Part shown: in pieces, positions 63,831 to 64,000 of the stretch
How positions within the stretch are numbered: the first letter of the stretch is position 1
Layout of the letters: each line of letters opens with the position of its first letter
From: Adhaeribacter rhizoryzae
GTDB taxonomy: Bacteria; Bacteroidota; Bacteroidia; Cytophagales; Hymenobacteraceae
Direction of reading: 5' to 3'
NCBI RefSeq assembly: GCF_008629685.1
Contig: NZ_VWSF01000001.1
Coordinates: 248,001 to 312,000, forward strand
Length of the DNA stretch: 64,000 nucleotides
Notes under the pieces: model-generated
Database searches by the model: none
Told to the model about the DNA's origin: nothing
The model's input: only the letters and a program-made list of their open reading frames with translations
Translations under genes and position numbers: made by a program

Positions 63831-64000
63831 ACTGCTATGGGTTGAATATTTATAAAAGCTTTTAAATATATAGTCGGATAACACGTTATTAATTAATGGT
63901 ATGTTGTCCAGAAATAATGGTAATTCGTGTTTATACAATAAAGCTGTTTAGTATTTTTGGTTTCGAACAAATACGTATATTATTAGTGGTGTTATCACCG
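63831..64000. other. Upstream region of the S8-like peptidase to the window edge
   Basis: Should hold the peptidase promoter. No complete gene; the next feature lies outside the window. Confidence 0.35.

Overview
The window looks like chromosome from a Bacteroidota of the Cytophagales/Hymenobacteraceae type (Adhaeribacter- or Hymenobacter-like; this is inference). The reasons are a SusD-family protein, T9SS C-terminal sorting domains, SprB repeats, TAnnTTTG promoter elements, weak Shine-Dalgarno sequences and moderate GC. Two stretches are visibly AT-rich and stand out as accessory: about 4.1-5.8 kb and 46.1-53.8 kb.

Layout. 0-4 kb: the 3' part of a susD gene and two secreted alpha/beta hydrolases. 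4.1-5.9 kb: AT-rich stretch with an orphan membrane-anchored protein and tRNA-Arg(CCT). 6-14 kb: a DUF2652 cyclase-like protein, a convergent HD-PycTM (Pycsar-effector-family) protein, a very large lipoprotein joining a metallophosphoesterase, a kinase-like middle region and an Omp85-like barrel, and an outer-membrane protein. 14-24.6 kb: housekeeping genes (CNNM/CorC transporter, ICMT-like methyltransferase, ppk1, sixA, hflX, a glycosyltransferase, rfbC, tatA, murF). 24.6-38.2 kb: a T9SS FG-GAP protein, a methionine-salvage-type nitrilase/aminotransferase pair, a seven-PAS histidine kinase with its response regulator, two paralogous STAS-like genes, and mfd. 38.4-45.5 kb: a membrane protein, a DUF4174 protein, yajQ, terC, a 739-bp non-coding foldback element, a SpoU methyltransferase and mutS. 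45.9-46.1 kb: tRNA-Gly and tRNA-Leu.

46.1-53.8 kb is a 7.7-kb integrated element in the 3' end of tRNA-Leu(TAA), bounded by a 22-bp direct repeat. It carries a tyrosine recombinase, an HUH rolling-circle Rep, an HTH protein, several orphan proteins and a compact three-gene operon: a small antitoxin-like protein, a SecB-like chaperone and an ADP-ribosyltransferase-like protein that starts with TTG and has no internal methionine. This organisation matches toxin-antitoxin-chaperone (TAC) systems and most resembles the CmdTAC anti-phage system. It is the strongest candidate for an interesting system in the window.

53.9-64 kb: duplicated NTF2-like genes with conserved upstream palindromes, a sulfatase, a family 8 polysaccharide lyase (together suited to sulfated glycosaminoglycans), and a T9SS S8-like peptidase with SprB repeats whose catalytic His appears to be Glu. 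Intergenic DNA holds several families of dispersed palindromes and heptamer tandem arrays.
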